The notes beneath the pieces are model-generated. The model was given only the letters and a program-made list of their open reading frames with translations, had not been told where the DNA came from and made no database searches. Shown piece after piece: positions 34,301-42,489 of a stretch of 64,000 nucleotides of DNA. Positions within the stretch are counted from its first letter, which is position 1. Every line of letters starts with the position of its first letter. Source of the stretch: Luminiphilus sp051201685. GTDB lineage: Bacteria > Pseudomonadota > Gammaproteobacteria > Pseudomonadales > Halieaceae. The translations under genes were made by a program, and so were the position numbers. The DNA lies in NCBI RefSeq assembly GCF_051201685.1, contig NZ_CP179213.1, positions 744,001-808,000 on the forward strand, written 5' to 3'.

Positions 34301-34803
34301 TCAAGCGCAGAAATCCGTTAGATCGCTATGCTAAAGACCTTGCGTCAGGCACGGTTCGCTGGATAGGTGTGCGTCCTCTTCGTCGTGAGCCACTACAAGC
34401 TGTAAGTGAAGCAGAGGCCTGTGCCGGCCTAGGCTTAGAAGGCGATCATCGCATGGGCAAGACCCCGGGTTCAGGCCGACAAGTCACCCTAATATCTGAA
34501 GAGTTTATCGCTCAAATCGAACGCTTTACCGGTTTAGCAGCCATTGAACCGGGTCTCTTACGGCGAAATTTGGTGGTTTCCGGTATTAACCTTAATGCTC
34601 TGCGACGCCAGCGCTTTCGCGTGGGTGAGGCTGTGTTTGAGGCCACCCAACTGTGCCATCCCTGTGCGCGTATGGAGGAGGCCCTGGGTAAGGGGGGTGT
34701 CGCTGCCATGCTGGGGCATGGCGGCTTGTGCGCTAAAATTATTGAAGGCGGAGCCATCCGAATTGGCGACGCCATTACTGTAGTGGAGTCCAGTCATGAG
34801 TAA
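34297..34803 (+). CDS. MOSC domain protein
   Basis: A 168-residue MOSC (molybdenum cofactor sulfurase C-terminal) domain protein. It has GLGLEGDHRMGK near the start, QVTLISEEF, then RRNLVVSGINLNAL, and a conserved Cys in LCHPCARMEEAL. MOSC proteins carry out molybdenum-cofactor-dependent reduction of N-hydroxylated compounds or transfer sulfur; stand-alone bacterial ones (YiiM type) act on N-hydroxy bases. GTG start with AGGAG 6 nt upstream, overlapping the previous stop by 4 bp and the next start by 8 bp. Its functional link to the hydrolase and crotonase is unclear. Confidence 0.85.
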   Translation: MIKRRNPLDRYAKDLASGTVRWIGVRPLRREPLQAVSEAEACAGLGLEGDHRMGKTPGSGRQVTLISEEFIAQIERFTGLAAIEPGLLRRNLVVSGINLNALRRQRFRVGEAVFEATQLCHPCARMEEALGKGGVAAMLGHGGLCAKIIEGGAIRIGDAITVVESSHE

Positions 34804-35485
34804 CGAATCAAACGCCATACACACCATCCAGTTCTCGGGCAGTGGGGTGTTCAATCCTGAGGTGCTTGACGCCACTCACAAGCAGCTCGACGCTGTGGAG
34901 GGAGACCCCTCCATTGAGGCTGTGTTCATGCGCGGGGAGGGTAAAAACTTTTCACAGGGTTTAGATCTTGAGTACCTCATGGCAAACCCCGATATTTTCA
35001 GCGAATTTGTAACCAGTACCATGCATCTGGCCGCACGATTTCTCACTTTCCCTGTACCGGTAGTATCGCTGGTTAATGGTCATGCCTTTGGTCTGGGTGC
35101 CATGCTAGTGCTCGCGTCAGATTATGCGGTCATGCGCGGCGATCGCGGCTTTTTCTGCCTCCCGGAAATCGATATTGGTATGACGCTTACCGTTCGCATG
35201 AATGCGTTGGTGAAGGCTAGCATGTCAGCCTATGCCATTCGCGAGACCTTACTGACCGGGGGGCGACTCACAGGAGAGCAGGCGCGCTCTATGGGTGTGG
35301 TTGACGCCGTGGGTGACGATTCAGAGCTAGAAGCCTTGGGCCTGCAAGTTTCAGCTCCGATGCGAGGTAAACCACGAGAGCTTCTCGCAGGCCTCAAATA
35401 CGGCATACATCAAGATCTAGTCGACCTAATGATGTCAGACGCCCCCGATGCTGCTTACAAGCAGGTAAAAATTTGGCCGCGCTGA
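34796..35485 (+). CDS. Enoyl-CoA hydratase/isomerase family protein (short)
   Basis: A 229-residue crotonase-fold protein. The oxyanion loops are recognisable: EGKNFSQGLDLEYL (usual FCAGxDL position) and NGHAFGLGAMLVLASDYAVM. The two usual Glu residues of enoyl-CoA hydratase are replaced or shifted (LPEIDIGM carries one Glu), so an isomerase or other crotonase reaction is as likely as hydration. It ends the serine hydrolase-MOSC operon. A TGA-to-next-gene gap of 11 bp faces the convergent hydrolase gene. Confidence 0.82.
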   Translation: MSNESNAIHTIQFSGSGVFNPEVLDATHKQLDAVEGDPSIEAVFMRGEGKNFSQGLDLEYLMANPDIFSEFVTSTMHLAARFLTFPVPVVSLVNGHAFGLGAMLVLASDYAVMRGDRGFFCLPEIDIGMTLTVRMNALVKASMSAYAIRETLLTGGRLTGEQARSMGVVDAVGDDSELEALGLQVSAPMRGKPRELLAGLKYGIHQDLVDLMMSDAPDAAYKQVKIWPR

Positions 35486-35496
35486 TTGACCGGACT

Positions 35497-36198
35497 TTAA
35501 TTGATCAGGGATCGGCGTAACTGGGCTAAAACAATATGGCTCACCATAGGGTCAATCACCATGGCCATATGGCTACAGTCGACTTCAATATTGGTGGCCA
35601 TGGCATCGTCCGTATCCTGAGTGGCTCGCCAGTCGACGACGCCATCACCTTTGCTCCAAATGTAGGTAACGGGGGTCTGTAAAGAAACAGACTCGCGTTC
35701 TATGATTTTGGCCTCAATGGCATCCAAATCCCAGCCCAACAATTTGTAAGCTGAGGCTGCCGCGGTGTATTTTGGACCGCCCTTTATGGGGCTCCCCAGT
35801 GTAATCACTTGTTGCACCAAATCGGGTCGCTCTCTAGCAGCTTCCCTCGCGAGATATCCACCCAGACTCCACCCTACTAGTCGAAGAGGCTGTTCATGAA
35901 GCGACGCGGCCCGCTCCAGTTGGTCTATGAGTTGCAGTAAAAGCGCTGGAACGTCACCTGTGTTGGTACCAAGCCCCCACTTGAGGGCGGTGAACCCTGC
36001 TTTGCGGAGCTGTCGTCGCAGTGCTGTCATAGCGACATCCCCGAAACCAAAGCCGGGAAGTGCCATCACCGGTTCACCTGAGGCCATGGCCACGGGTTCT
36101 CGACGGCGACCAACAGCAATTCGCGCAACGCTTTTAAAGGTAGCGAGCTCCCTCAGTAAATGAGATGGAGGTATGGCCATTGGGCTGTTGTTTGCCAT
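35497..36198 (-). CDS. Alpha/beta hydrolase (lipase-like, GWSLGG)
   Basis: A 233-residue alpha/beta hydrolase with the lipase elbow GWSLGG (Ser111), the acid in WSKGDGVVDW and the His in CSHMAMV near the end. VMALPGFGFGD forms the oxyanion strand. The TLGSPIKGGPKY segment is typical of PGAP1/lipase-like membrane-lipid hydrolases. No signal peptide is seen, so it is cytoplasmic. The ATG at 36196-36198 is preferred; the longer frame would need TTG at 36267. It stands alone, convergent with the crotonase and divergent from the EF-hand gene. Confidence 0.82.
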   Translation of the reverse strand: MANNSPMAIPPSHLLRELATFKSVARIAVGRRREPVAMASGEPVMALPGFGFGDVAMTALRRQLRKAGFTALKWGLGTNTGDVPALLLQLIDQLERAASLHEQPLRLVGWSLGGYLAREAARERPDLVQQVITLGSPIKGGPKYTAAASAYKLLGWDLDAIEAKIIERESVSLQTPVTYIWSKGDGVVDWRATQDTDDAMATNIEVDCSHMAMVIDPMVSHIVLAQLRRSLIN

Positions 36199-36394
36199 AG
36201 TGGGCTCGCAATTTTTGTCGTTGTTAAATCTACGAGGTGCATGGCTTCCTAGATTTACTGTCAGCAAATTTTGTAGGAAATGTTTCCGACGGATCTTCGA
36301 GTCGGAGTCGTATCAGTCAGTAACGGGGGCTGCGTCTGGGTATGAAAGACCGACCCAAAAACCACCCATCCGAGATACTACTCTGGAGCAAACT

Positions 36395-36829
36395 ATGAAA
36401 TTTATGAAGCTTGTCCCGATTCTGGCGATTACGTCGATAGCCCTGCTTTCTACAACAGTTGTAACGGCGCAGCCGCCAAGTAAAACGCAGCGTATGATTA
36501 ACCAACTCGATAAGGACGGCGATGACTTAGTATCCATCAGTGAGTTTGAGGTACCGTCAAGAGGACGCGGGCGAGATCGACTTGCCACTGCAGATAAAGA
36601 CGGTGATGGCAATGTAAGTCGCTCAGAAATGCAGGCTCAGATTGATGAGCGTTCTGAGCAAGCGATCGAACGCTTCGAGTTGGCAGACCTGAACGACGAT
36701 GATTTTCTCACAGAAGAGGAAATAACAATGGCGGCTTTTAGTCGTATCGATAGGAACGATGATGGTTATATTGATGCCGACGAGCTGGCTGCTGCGCGAA
36801 GGCCTGCTAAACATCGGCGCGCTAGCTGA
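36395..36829 (+). CDS. Exported EF-hand calcium-binding protein
   Basis: A 144-residue protein with a signal peptide (ending near VTAQP) and four EF-hand-like loops: DKDGDDLVSISE, DKDGDGNVSRSE, DLNDDDFLTEEE and DRNDDGYIDADE, each with acidic residues at the Ca-binding positions. It would bind calcium in the periplasm or outside the cell. The ATG has TGGAG 8 nt upstream. It lies 21 bp before an ECF sigma gene on the same strand and is followed by a membrane anti-sigma-like protein and a metal-sensor-like protein, so it may belong to a metal- or envelope-sensing unit. Confidence 0.88.
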   Translation: MKFMKLVPILAITSIALLSTTVVTAQPPSKTQRMINQLDKDGDDLVSISEFEVPSRGRGRDRLATADKDGDGNVSRSEMQAQIDERSEQAIERFELADLNDDDFLTEEEITMAAFSRIDRNDDGYIDADELAAARRPAKHRRAS

Positions 36830-36850
36830 AAAGTTGATGGAGTAGGGGCG

Positions 36851-37372
36851 GTGTCTACTGAGGCGCAACAAATGCGGCAAGTGGCCAGCGGGGACCGCGG
36901 CGTCTACGCCACTTTGGTGGCGCATCATCTTGCCCCTATTTCAGCCTATGCCCAGCGTATGACGGGTAACGCTGCCAACGCTGAAGATATTACACAGGAG
37001 GTTTTTTTGCGCCTGTGGGTAAAGGCTGGGGAATTTGACGCAACCCGTGCCCGGCTCACAACCTGGCTGCATCAAATGGCTCATAACTTGGCCATTGATC
37101 AGCATCGAAAGCGCCACCGAGAGGTCTCTTTAGATGTCATTGATGTGCCCGACCCTACAGTCACAACAGATTCTGATGAACAGACGCACCCTGTTGCTCG
37201 GGCACTGCTGCAACTGCCCGAGCGGCAACGCAGTGCTTTGGCACTGACTTATTATCAAGATCTGTCGAACCGAGAGGTCGCAAACATCATGGGGCTCAGC
37301 ACGCGTGCCGTTGAGTCTTTGCTGGTACGGGCCCGTAGCGCAATGAAAATACGATTGGAGATAACCCAATGA
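36851..37372 (+). CDS. ECF-type RNA polymerase sigma factor
   Basis: A 173-residue extracytoplasmic-function sigma factor with only the sigma2 and sigma4 regions. Region 2: DITQEVFLRLWVKAGEFD, TRARLTTWLHQMAHNLAIDQHRKR. Region 4: LLQLPERQRSALALTYYQDLSNREVANIMGLSTRAVESLLVRARSAM. The start is GTG with GAGTAGGGG upstream. The gene overlaps the next by 4 bp, and that neighbour has one membrane helix, the usual place for an anti-sigma factor. The target promoters were not found by eye. Confidence 0.93.
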   Translation: MSTEAQQMRQVASGDRGVYATLVAHHLAPISAYAQRMTGNAANAEDITQEVFLRLWVKAGEFDATRARLTTWLHQMAHNLAIDQHRKRHREVSLDVIDVPDPTVTTDSDEQTHPVARALLQLPERQRSALALTYYQDLSNREVANIMGLSTRAVESLLVRARSAMKIRLEITQ

Positions 37373-37857
37373 CTGCCGAACGACTAACTCAAGAGCGTGC
37401 GAAGGCGCTGATTATGGCCTATGGCGCTGACCCCAATCGTTGGCCTCCAGAGTGGCGAGATCCTTTGAGTTTGGCTTTGGCAAATGATCCAGCGCTACGT
37501 GCCTGTGTCGCGGTCGAGGCTAAGCTTGACCAGCTAATGACCTCGGAGTCCAGTCAACTGCCGATAACCGTTGACTCGATTTTAGGTTTTACAGACAGGT
37601 CCGTTGCTCCAACGGATAAAAAGCAGACAAAGTTAGATCTGGATGTGGAGCCTAGCCGCGCTGTATTGGAGCGCTTGATTGATTGGTTATGTTTTTCGGG
37701 GGCCCAAACTACGCGACGTAGTTTTGCTGTGGCTGGGCTGTCGTTAGCCGTGGGCATCGGCTTGGGTCTGGGGATTGCAGTGCCTTCTGAGGACGAATGG
37801 GTCGCCTCAGAGCAGTATGTTTTTGCACTTGTTGAGGAGGTTCAAGCCGATGGCTAA
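37369..37857 (+). CDS. Putative anti-sigma factor (one membrane helix)
   Basis: A 162-residue protein, not of a family I know well by name. An N-terminal segment (LIMAYGADPNRWPPEWRDPL) resembles a domain often found just downstream of ECF sigma genes. One membrane helix lies near 121-140 (FAVAGLSLAVGIGLGLGIAV), so the N-terminal part is cytoplasmic and could hold the sigma factor. It overlaps the ECF gene and the next gene, so all are made together. The anti-sigma role is inferred from position and topology; no zinc-binding HxxxCxxC motif is present. Confidence 0.55.
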   Translation: MTAERLTQERAKALIMAYGADPNRWPPEWRDPLSLALANDPALRACVAVEAKLDQLMTSESSQLPITVDSILGFTDRSVAPTDKKQTKLDLDVEPSRAVLERLIDWLCFSGAQTTRRSFAVAGLSLAVGIGLGLGIAVPSEDEWVASEQYVFALVEEVQADG

Positions 37858-38353
37858 GCGACATTGGATTGCAGGGGTGCTAGTGGTCTCGCTAGCGCTC
37901 AATTTACTGGGTGTGGGCGCCCTTGCAGCACGCTGGGCAAAGGGCGGACACTTGGGGCCCATGGCTTGGGCAATGCGTGATATGGATGCCGATACTCGCG
38001 AGCGTGTGGGAGAGGCCTTGCGTGGTCGCATGCAGGAGGTGGCCCCGGTGCGCCGGGAGTTTAGGCAGAGTCAGATGGAATTGAAGCGCGTTGTCAGTTC
38101 AGATCCACTTGATGAAGCGGCGCTGTCTCAAGCGCTCATCACCCTGAGAGATGTCAGCCGGCGATATCAGTTGCAATTGCACACCATCGCACTCGATGTT
38201 TTACCACAGCTATCCAGCAAGCAGCGACGTCGAGCTGTTCATGCCCTTCTTCAAGCAGGGCCAAGGCGCGCTGGTCGACACGATCGTAAGCCCAATCATC
38301 CTGAGGGCGAGCGTCCTCGCCCACCCCAAAGTCCTGAGCACGGGGCCGGATGA
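37850..38353 (+). CDS. Periplasmic Metal_resist/CnrX-like sensor protein
   Basis: A 167-residue membrane-anchored periplasmic protein. The N-terminal helix (IAGVLVVSLALNLLGVGALAA) is followed by a mostly helical domain (MDADTRERVGEALRGRMQEVAPVRREFRQSQM). It is of the Metal_resist/CnrX/ZraP-like kind: small four-helix metal or envelope-stress sensors that control sigma release. It ends in a basic, proline-rich tail. GAGGAGG about 9 nt before the ATG is a strong ribosome site. It overlaps the anti-sigma-like gene by 8 bp. The module order EF-hand / ECF sigma / membrane protein / periplasmic sensor resembles CnrYXH-type metal-sensing systems. Confidence 0.65.
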   Translation: MAKRHWIAGVLVVSLALNLLGVGALAARWAKGGHLGPMAWAMRDMDADTRERVGEALRGRMQEVAPVRREFRQSQMELKRVVSSDPLDEAALSQALITLRDVSRRYQLQLHTIALDVLPQLSSKQRRRAVHALLQAGPRRAGRHDRKPNHPEGERPRPPQSPEHGAG

Positions 38354-38621
38354 TCGACTACCTGCAAAACACTGGGCGTGATGGTTGGACGGATTCACTA
38401 GGACGAGGCGAGCACTTTCAGCGATAACGCCTACATAGACATTGCTTAGTTTCATTCGATGACACGGGGAGCAGATCCATCGAACCATTAAGAAGAGAGA
38501 GGCTTTGGGTCTGTCAGCCCCTGTAAAGCCACGTTTTCCGTCGGTGTGGCTTTAAGGGCATCTTCAACTCTTGGGTTGTTTTTCCATCGTAGCGATCTCC
38601 TGTGGACGCTACACTAAGCCA

Positions 38622-39392
38622 ATGGAAGTGCTCTTAACTCAGTTATCCCCAGTTGCAATGGCCTTGATGGCTTCGGGTATTTTATGTGCAGCCGCTATGC
38701 GTGCGTTCACCGGTTTTGGTTTTGCGCTCATGGCGGTTCCTCTTTTGTCGCTATTTCTATTGCCAACGGATGCAGTGGTCCTCGTTGCCCTGCTAACGTT
38801 GTCGACAAGCTTGGTGACTTATCGCGCTTGGTGGGGGCGTTTTGGATTACGTGATGGCCTACCTATGGTGGGCGGCTCTATTGTGGGAACCGGGGTGGGT
38901 GTCACCTTTCTCACCCAATTGTCGCTGGCGCAGTTTCAGTTATGGATTGGACTCATCGTTATTTTTTTATGCCTAGTGCTGAGTCGTTATAAACCCCAAT
39001 CCCATGTGGGCGGCCCCAGAATAGCGGCCGGCACTGGCACTTTGTCGGGTTTGATGAATGGTGCCTTTGCCATACCTGGCCCCCCCGTCATTATTTATGC
39101 GATGGCGTGTATACCAGAGCCTGCAAATAGTCGTGGCTTTCTAATGGCTTTTTTCATGATGTCCAGCCTGATCTCGCTGACCACGTTTACGGTGTCAGGC
39201 TTGGTAACAACGACACCATTTCGCCTGCTGATGCTCGCACTGCCGTCAATGTTAGTGGGCGATCGATTGGGCACTTGGCTGTTTCTTCGTATCGGCGGCC
39301 AAGCTTATCGACCCGTAGCGCTGGCGGTCTCATTAGGCGTTGGCTTGGCGATCACGGTGAAAGCGTTGTTCGCCATGGGGTTTACTGCTTGA
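38622..39392 (+). CDS. TSUP family (TauE/SafE) sulfite/anion exporter-like transporter
   Basis: A 256-residue membrane protein with about eight hydrophobic helices of the TSUP/TauE-SafE type. N-terminal repeat AAAMRAFTGFGFALMAVPLLSLFLLPTDAVV and second repeat NGAFAIPGPPVIIYAMACIPEPANSRG are characteristic. Such proteins carry sulfite, sulfoacetate, thiosulfate or other small organic acids. The ATG at 38622 was chosen; the ribosome site is weak (GTGGAC). It is convergent with smpB, whose 3' end overlaps it by 11 bp. Confidence 0.88.
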   Translation: MEVLLTQLSPVAMALMASGILCAAAMRAFTGFGFALMAVPLLSLFLLPTDAVVLVALLTLSTSLVTYRAWWGRFGLRDGLPMVGGSIVGTGVGVTFLTQLSLAQFQLWIGLIVIFLCLVLSRYKPQSHVGGPRIAAGTGTLSGLMNGAFAIPGPPVIIYAMACIPEPANSRGFLMAFFMMSSLISLTTFTVSGLVTTTPFRLLMLALPSMLVGDRLGTWLFLRIGGQAYRPVALAVSLGVGLAITVKALFAMGFTA

Positions 39393-39864
39393 CGTTATCT
39401 CTAACAATACGCGCTTTTTGACGGTCCCAATCTTTGGCTTTTTCCGTATCGCGCTTGTCGTGCTGCTTCTTACCCGCCGCGAGCGAAATTTTTGCTTTGG
39501 CTAAATGGCCCTTCCAATACAGGGCAGTGCAGACGCAAGTTTGGCCCTTTTGAGACAGCGCCGCATTAATTTGAGCCAGCTCCCGTTTGTTTAGCAGCAA
39601 TTTTCGGGTGCGTGTGGGATCGGTGACGTAATGTGAGGACACGGTTTCCAGCGGCGATATCTGCGCGCCAAACAAAAATGCCTCGCCATTTTTCATCAAT
39701 ACATAGGAGTCAGTCAGCTGCACCCGACCGGCGCGCATGGATTTAACTTCCCATCCGGCCAAAGACAGCCCTGCCTCATAAGACTCCAGCAAGTGGTAGT
39801 CGAAGCGAGCGCGCTTATTCTGCGCGATAGTATTGTCCTGTATTTTCTTTTTCGATTTGCCCAT
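39382..39864 (-). CDS. smpB: SsrA-binding protein SmpB
   Basis: A 160-residue SmpB, the protein partner of tmRNA. Marks: NKRARFDYHLLESYEAGLSLAGWEVKSMRAG near the start, the RTRKLLLNKRELAQI segment, and the C-terminal DKRDTEKAKDWDRQKARIVRD, which inserts into the mRNA path. ATG at 39862-39864 (or three codons earlier at 39873). On the minus strand a perfect TATAAT (39876-39881) ends about 11 nt before this ATG, so the transcript may have almost no leader. The tmRNA gene is 8.3 kb to the left on the same strand. A lone symporter gene separates smpB from ratA. Confidence 0.96.
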   Translation of the reverse strand: MGKSKKKIQDNTIAQNKRARFDYHLLESYEAGLSLAGWEVKSMRAGRVQLTDSYVLMKNGEAFLFGAQISPLETVSSHYVTDPTRTRKLLLNKRELAQINAALSQKGQTCVCTALYWKGHLAKAKISLAAGKKQHDKRDTEKAKDWDRQKARIVRDNVKQ

Positions 39865-39907
39865 AGGGTGCATTATACGGGTTCGCAGGCCTAGAGAATC
39901 ATATTGC

Positions 39908-41224
39908 GTGTTAGATAATAATGTTCCGCAACCTTGGCAGGGCCAAACGACTTTGGTATTTGCCCTCGCGGCCTGTTCCATAGGTCTGGGCAATGTACTG
40001 CGCATGCCTTATTTGCTGGGTGAGCATGGTGGCGCACCTTTTTTCTTAAGTTATGTGGTCACGGTTTTTACCGTCGCGGTGCCTTTGCTAACCGCAGAGG
40101 TCATGCTGGGTAGTAAAGGCAGAGCATCGCCGCTGGGTGCTTTGCGGTGGGCCAGTGACCAGTCGGGTCGCTCCACACACTGGAGCCTCCTGGGTGTTAT
40201 TCAGTGTCTGTTGGGTGTCATGCTGGCTATTTACTGCCTACCTATGATTGCTTGGATGGTTGATCGGGCTGTTGTTCTTAATTCAGGGCTCCTTGCCTCA
40301 GCAAGCGCCACAGAGGTGGCAACAAATTTTAAGCAGCTCGTTGACATACCCAATGTGACCATTCTCGTTGCTCTCGTGGGTTTGGTGACACTTCTAGCCG
40401 CCCTAGGGCCGCAGGTAGCAATGGCATTAATTGGATGGATTGCCCTGCCCGCGATGGCAGTCGCACTTTTCAGTCTTTTGCAGTATGGGATTGAATTCGG
40501 CGATCTTGAGTCGGCGGGGGATTGGTTATTTGGCGTTAATTACTCCAATTTTGGCTGGGAGGCAGCCATGATGGGCATGCTCAGCGGAGTTCTAACCTTG
40601 GTGGCTGGGCTCGGTGTGGGAAGTGTTTTTGGTGCGCGTTCGCCCAAAAATCTGCCCTTATTGCGGGCGGTTATCGCAGCAGCCCTACTGGATGTGGCCT
40701 TTATGCTGGCGACTGCGGTGGCGTTGCTGTCTTTGTTGGGGGCAACAAATGTGTTACCCGCAGAGGGGTTGGCTTTTGTCTTTGTGGCCGTACCTTATGC
40801 CTTTGCTAATTTGCCCTTGGGTGAGGTTTATGGGGCGGTTTTTTTTGGCTTCGCAGCGTTGGCTACCTTTGCTGCTTTATTGGCCTTGCTCGAACCCTCA
40901 GTGATGCTTCTGCATCAGGAGGGCGGTATGAACCGCAATTTGGCCGCACTCATTGTAGGCGCTAGCCTAGGGCTGGGGGTGTTTGGGCTCGAACACCTTG
41001 GACAGCAAATCGGGTTTTTACCGCTATTACTCGATGTGACAATTGTTGGGATCCTGTTGCTGCTGAGCATATTTGTTGCCTGGCGAATGCCGAGGCCCTT
41101 TGCTAGGGCTGAGTTGTACAGAGAGCCTCGCTGGCTATTTATTGTCTGGTGGTTGTGTCTGCGCTTTGTTGTACCGACGGTGCTTGTATTAGTGCTAATT
41201 TGGCAACTCTTGGCGCCACGTTGA
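39908..41224 (+). CDS. Sodium-dependent transporter of the NSS (SNF) family
   Basis: A 438-residue membrane protein with about eleven helices of the neurotransmitter:sodium symporter family. The first helix has FALAACSIGLGNVLRMPYLLGEHGGAPFFLSY, whose GLGNxxRxPYL motif holds the sodium and substrate sites; bacterial members such as LeuT take up amino acids. The GTG at 39908 was chosen as the last start before the conserved helix; no ribosome site is clear, and the start is close to the divergent smpB start. It ends 23 bp before ratA. The substrate is unknown, an amino acid being likely. Confidence 0.9.
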   Translation: MLDNNVPQPWQGQTTLVFALAACSIGLGNVLRMPYLLGEHGGAPFFLSYVVTVFTVAVPLLTAEVMLGSKGRASPLGALRWASDQSGRSTHWSLLGVIQCLLGVMLAIYCLPMIAWMVDRAVVLNSGLLASASATEVATNFKQLVDIPNVTILVALVGLVTLLAALGPQVAMALIGWIALPAMAVALFSLLQYGIEFGDLESAGDWLFGVNYSNFGWEAAMMGMLSGVLTLVAGLGVGSVFGARSPKNLPLLRAVIAAALLDVAFMLATAVALLSLLGATNVLPAEGLAFVFVAVPYAFANLPLGEVYGAVFFGFAALATFAALLALLEPSVMLLHQEGGMNRNLAALIVGASLGLGVFGLEHLGQQIGFLPLLLDVTIVGILLLLSIFVAWRMPRPFARAELYREPRWLFIVWWLCLRFVVPTVLVLVLIWQLLAPR

Positions 41225-41247
41225 AGGTGCTGAGGTAAGATCACGAC

Positions 41248-41691
41248 ATGACCACTATTGATCGCAGCGCGCTTTTGCCTTTTTCTGCCGAGAGTATTTT
41301 TGACTTGGTGGCCGATATTGAGGGTTACCCAGAATTTTTACCCGGATGCGTGGGAGCCGAGATTATTGAACAAGACAGCGGTACGGTTACGGCCCGCTTA
41401 GCCCTGTCACGCGCAGGCATTACGCAAAGTTTTATGACTCAGAACACCCTCACGCGAGCTCAGACAATTGATTTGCGACTAATTGATGGGCCGTTCGAGC
41501 GTTTTTCCGGCGTTTGGACGTTTAGATCACTCGCGCCTGAGGCCTGTAAGGTGGCGCTGCTGTTAGATTTTCGACTCAAAAGCAGCTTAATTCACGTGGC
41601 GGCGGGTAAGTTGTTTGATCGTGTGGCCCACGATCTCGTCGATGCTGTGGTTAAGCGGGCTCATAATTCATTGGGAGGTTCTGCGCCGTGA
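41248..41691 (+). CDS. ratA: RatA/Coq10-like ubiquinone-binding START-domain protein
   Basis: A 147-residue START-like protein (YfjG/RatA, Coq10 family): ALLPFSAESIFDLVADIEGYPEFLPGC at the start and FRLKSSLIHVAAGKLFDRVAHDLVDAVVKRA at the end. Bacterial members bind ubiquinone or a related lipid; RatA has also been reported to block ribosome subunit joining. It overlaps rnfH by 4 bp. The gene pair near smpB and bamE-fur is the standard gammaproteobacterial arrangement. Confidence 0.92.
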   Translation: MTTIDRSALLPFSAESIFDLVADIEGYPEFLPGCVGAEIIEQDSGTVTARLALSRAGITQSFMTQNTLTRAQTIDLRLIDGPFERFSGVWTFRSLAPEACKVALLLDFRLKSSLIHVAAGKLFDRVAHDLVDAVVKRAHNSLGGSAP

Positions 41692-41999
41692 CAGATTCAA
41701 TGGCGATCGAAGTGGCTTATGCCCTGCCAGAAAGGCAGCTCATCCGAACACTAAAGGTGCCCCGCGGGACAACGGCCCATGAAGCCGTTTCACTGTCTGG
41801 GATCGAGGGCGAGTTCGATGAGCTGAGCTTGGCCGACAGTCCAAAGCTGGGTATTTTCGGCAAAGCCATTAAAGGGGATCAGGTACTTAACCCCGGCGAG
41901 CGGGTTGAAATCTACCGTGCGCTAAAAGTGGATCCAAAGGAAGTGCGCAAGCGAAGGGCTGCTGAAGCGAAAGAGCGCCGTGCTGAAGGGGAGGGCTAG
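41688..41999 (+). CDS. rnfH: RnfH (RatB) ubiquitin-like protein
   Basis: A 103-residue beta-grasp protein of the RnfH/RatB family: IEVAYALPERQLIRTLKVPRGTTAHEAV, then GIFGKAIKGDQVLNPGERVEIYRAL. The role is unknown, although the gene nearly always follows ratA. GTG start overlapping the ratA stop; the Lys/Arg/Glu-rich C-terminus (RKRRAAEAKERRAEGEG) is typical. Its 3' end is 4 bp from the convergent bamE stop. Confidence 0.9.
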   Translation: MTDSMAIEVAYALPERQLIRTLKVPRGTTAHEAVSLSGIEGEFDELSLADSPKLGIFGKAIKGDQVLNPGERVEIYRALKVDPKEVRKRRAAEAKERRAEGEG

Positions 42000-42002
42000 G
42001 CT

Positions 42003-42413
42003 TTAAGCCCCTTCCTGCGCTTCCCCGTCAGCAGAGTCACTCTGCGGAGCCTGTTCTATTGTGCTGGCCCAGTCGGGGACTTCACTGCCAGTGACATTAA
42101 CGAGGTTGTCACCCTCAAAAAATACTGACAGTTTGCTTTCCTTAAGGGTCTTATTGCCGTTACGTAAAAAGTAACGATAATCCCAACGATCAGTGTTGAA
42201 GGTGTCCTCTATCAAAGGTGTCCCCATAACAAACCGCACCTGTCTGCGAGTCATGCCAGGCTTAAGTTGTTCGATCATCTCCGGGGTGACAATGTTCCCT
42301 TGCTCAACGTTAATGCGGTAGGCACTGAGGAAACTCAAGCTGCCGCTACAGCCCGAGAGTAAGACCAAGGCCAGCGTTAGCGGAATTAGGGGGCTGCGAA
42401 GATGCAATGCCAT
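42003..42413 (-). CDS. bamE: Outer membrane assembly lipoprotein BamE
   Basis: A 136-residue lipoprotein (SmpA/OmlA family) of the Bam complex that inserts beta-barrel proteins into the outer membrane. It has a lipobox LSGC, then YRINVEQGNIVTPEMIEQLKPGMTRRQVRFVMGTPLIED and NTDRWDYRYFLR, the family's core. The ATG at 42413 gives the best signal peptide; an upstream ATG at 42449 is possible. It is divergent from fur, the usual arrangement. Confidence 0.95.
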   Translation of the reverse strand: MALHLRSPLIPLTLALVLLSGCSGSLSFLSAYRINVEQGNIVTPEMIEQLKPGMTRRQVRFVMGTPLIEDTFNTDRWDYRYFLRNGNKTLKESKLSVFFEGDNLVNVTGSEVPDWASTIEQAPQSDSADGEAQEGA

Positions 42414-42489
42414 CGGTTTTTGGTTCCAAGGTTCGATCTGGTCAGGCATGATACCCCGTAAACACCCACAACGGTCACGGAAAATTATT

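Noticed and set aside
42414..42489. Fur box in the bamE-fur gap
   Set aside because: No convincing match to the 19-bp Fur consensus.
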